Shown one piece after another: positions 62,606 through 64,000 of a DNA stretch of 64,000 nucleotides. The stretch's first letter is position 1. Each line of letters starts with the position of its first letter. A program made the position numbers and the translations under genes. The stretch comes from JACKIC01 sp964392305 (GTDB lineage Bacteria; Planctomycetota; UBA1135; UBA2386): contig CAYMPV010000026.1 of the NCBI GenBank assembly GCA_964392305.1, forward strand, positions 29,191-93,190, read 5' to 3'. The notes under the pieces are model-generated. The model saw only the letters and a program-made list of their open reading frames with translations. It did no database searches and had not been told where the DNA came from.

Positions 62606-64000
62606 TCACTCGAACTTCGAGCGGCCGATGACCTCGTTGGCCCAGTCGAAGAAGCGGTGGCTGATGTAGTCCTCGCGGACCAGCTCGCGCTCCTTCTCGT
62701 TGGTCACGTCGATCTTGCGACGCGCCGGGGTGCGCGAGTTGATGCGCGCGATGAAGTAGCCGTCGGGGCCGGCGATCGGGCCGACGATGGTGCCGACCTC
62801 GGCATCGAAGAACAGGTGGTCCGAGATCGAGAAGCCGTCGTGCAGCGTCGTGAACTCGTTCTCACGCAGCTGCTGCTTGAGCTGGTTGAGCGGCAGGAAG
62901 CCCAGGCGACCGCGCTTCTCGTCGTTGGCGAAGAACTCGACGTGCGAGTTGAGCGCCTCGTCGAAGGTCTTCTCCTTCTTCTCGATCGACGCGAACACCG
63001 CCTCGGCGCGTTGTTTGGCCTGATCCATGCCGTCCGGTTCCCAGGCGCCGGTCTTGGGGTTGCGGGCCTGGAACGGGATCACGTCGATGCTGACCTGACC
63101 GTCGGCGAAGAACGCCGCGTACTTGTCGGCGTGCGCCTGCAGGTTCTCGGTGTTGATGTCCTCGGCGATCATGTCGGCGTAGGAGGTCTGCAGACGCCAG
63201 CGGGCGCGATAGGCCTCCAGGCACGGGTAACCCTTGAAGCGTGTGGCGATCACCTCGACCGTGAACGGCGTCGAATCGTAGGGCTGGCGGTAGGCCTCGT
63301 AGCGCTCGTGGAACACCTCGTCCGAGACGTAGGCGTTGTTCTTCACGAGCTCCTGCCGCAGCGCCTCACGCACCGCGACCTCCTGCATGGCGCGCTCGAG
63401 GTCCTGCACGTAGATGCCCTTCTTGATGTAGGCGAACGCCTCGTCGGTGCCCCACTGCAGATCGTTGACCTGCAGCACGATGTCCGAGGGCAGGCCGTTC
63501 GAGGCGTAGCGGATGTCGCTCCAGCTGCGCAGACCCTTCTGCACGAACTGGCGCATCATGTTGACCCAGAACTCGGGCAGCTTCTTGGGGTTGCCCTGCT
63601 CGTCGACGCCTTCGGTGGCCTTCTCGAGCTGCTCGATGAACTTGGGGCCCTGATCGCTCTGGGTCTGCGCCTTGATCGCTTCCTTGGTGATGTCCGGCCA
63701 GTCCTTGGGCGACCCGGGGAAGTACAGCTTGTCGAACAGGATCGACTGGCGACGCTGCTCGAGGAAGGTCTCGCGGCTGAGCCCGTACTGCGACCGCACG
63801 ACCTCCCAGAAATCGACCCCCGGGTTCTTGGTCTCGAAGTCCACCTTCATCGGCTCGAGCTCGGTGAGCACGCTCTGCTCGTCGATCACGAACTCCTCGG
63901 CGCGGCGCTTGCCACTGTCGACCTGGCGCTTGAGCTCCTCGAGGATGAAGAAGTCGGCGACCTTGGCCTCGACCAGCTTGCCGCCGGTCAGGTAGACGGC
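62606..64000 (-). CDS. PpiC/SurA-like peptidyl-prolyl isomerase (N-terminus beyond window)
   Basis: An open frame of 464 residues whose 5' end lies beyond the right edge. The C-terminal part (about the last 110 residues: RGRLGFLPLNQLKQQL, VGTIVGPIAGPDGYFIARI) matches a parvulin-type rotamase. The long helical region before it resembles the chaperone part of SurA/PpiD. It likely assists folding of exported proteins; a signal peptide or anchor would be in the missing part. It is followed on the same strand by the ABC exporter 35 bases later, so they may share a transcript. Confidence 0.8.
   Translation of the reverse strand, partial: AVYLTGGKLVEAKVADFFILEELKRQVDSGKRRAEEFVIDEQSVLTELEPMKVDFETKNPGVDFWEVVRSQYGLSRETFLEQRRQSILFDKLYFPGSPKDWPDITKEAIKAQTQSDQGPKFIEQLEKATEGVDEQGNPKKLPEFWVNMMRQFVQKGLRSWSDIRYASNGLPSDIVLQVNDLQWGTDEAFAYIKKGIYVQDLERAMQEVAVREALRQELVKNNAYVSDEVFHERYEAYRQPYDSTPFTVEVIATRFKGYPCLEAYRARWRLQTSYADMIAEDINTENLQAHADKYAAFFADGQVSIDVIPFQARNPKTGAWEPDGMDQAKQRAEAVFASIEKKEKTFDEALNSHVEFFANDEKRGRLGFLPLNQLKQQLRENEFTTLHDGFSISDHLFFDAEVGTIVGPIAGPDGYFIARINSRTPARRKIDVTNEKERELVREDYISHRFFDWANEVIGRSKFE

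Overview
This 64 kb window is GC-rich, almost wholly coding chromosomal DNA from a Gram-negative-type bacterium. The best guess is a member of the Planctomycetota, held with moderate confidence. Reasons: secreted proteins built from TDGTxxGT repeats and SBBP beta-propellers, the first with a roughly 100-residue C-terminal domain of planctomycete type and the second with dockerin-like GDVDGDG calcium loops; a tandem pair of Uma2 proteins; a fused ccoN-ccoO; and a cyclophilin that looks eukaryotic. No rRNA, CRISPR array, phage or complete insertion sequence was seen. No stretch longer than about 300 bases lacks a gene. Both edges cut genes: a secreted protein at 1-991 and a PpiC-like isomerase at 62606-64000.

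Layout. 1-10 kb: two unknown secreted or anchored proteins, two Uma2 nuclease-like proteins from a recent duplication, a 5'-truncated TDGTxxGT-repeat protein, and a fucosidase (GH95) with its sodium symporter. 10-21 kb: tRNA-Gly(GCC), an acyl-CoA ligase, an exported SDR, thiD coupled to a large SBBP protein, a DHH phosphoesterase, a TIM-barrel protein and a coiled-coil envelope protein. 21-30 kb: a sigma factor, a Ppx/GppA-HD phosphatase, a beta-helix lipoprotein, a CYTH-CHAD protein, hsp20, dtd, an ATP-grasp enzyme and a TPR-zincin. 30-43 kb: a respiration and oxygen-sensing island with UspA, a NarL/FixJ-type regulator, a receiver-kinase, a FixL-like heme-PAS kinase, the cbb3 oxidase operon ccoI-S-NO-Q-P-G, and a divergent SafE/UreH-like protein. 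43-52 kb: two exported proteins, cyclophilin, an Asp/Asn hydroxylase, a hybrid kinase and clpB. 52-64 kb: folate, purine, NAD and isoprenoid genes (5-FCL, purB, nadC, ispD, ispF), ruvC, an FlhG-like ATPase with two partners, an MsbA-like ABC exporter and the partial isomerase.

The strongest regulatory signals: (1) hsp20 and clpB, 24 kb apart and on opposite strands, each carry two copies of GCCA-N3-TGGC about 150-180 bp before the start codon. (2) The hsp20 leader can also fold a UUGCU-containing strand over its Shine-Dalgarno, like a ROSE RNA thermometer. (3) Several lead genes have a TAnnnT box only 6-10 bases before the start codon and no Shine-Dalgarno, which suggests leaderless mRNAs; ruvC and ispD share a 25-base divergent gap with overlapping boxes. 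(4) The FixL-like kinase keeps the heme histidine and the arginine expected of an oxygen sensor and lies next to the high-affinity oxidase it could control.

Genes within operons are tightly coupled, often by NTGA start/stop overlaps. Convergent genes end only 1 to 46 bases apart.
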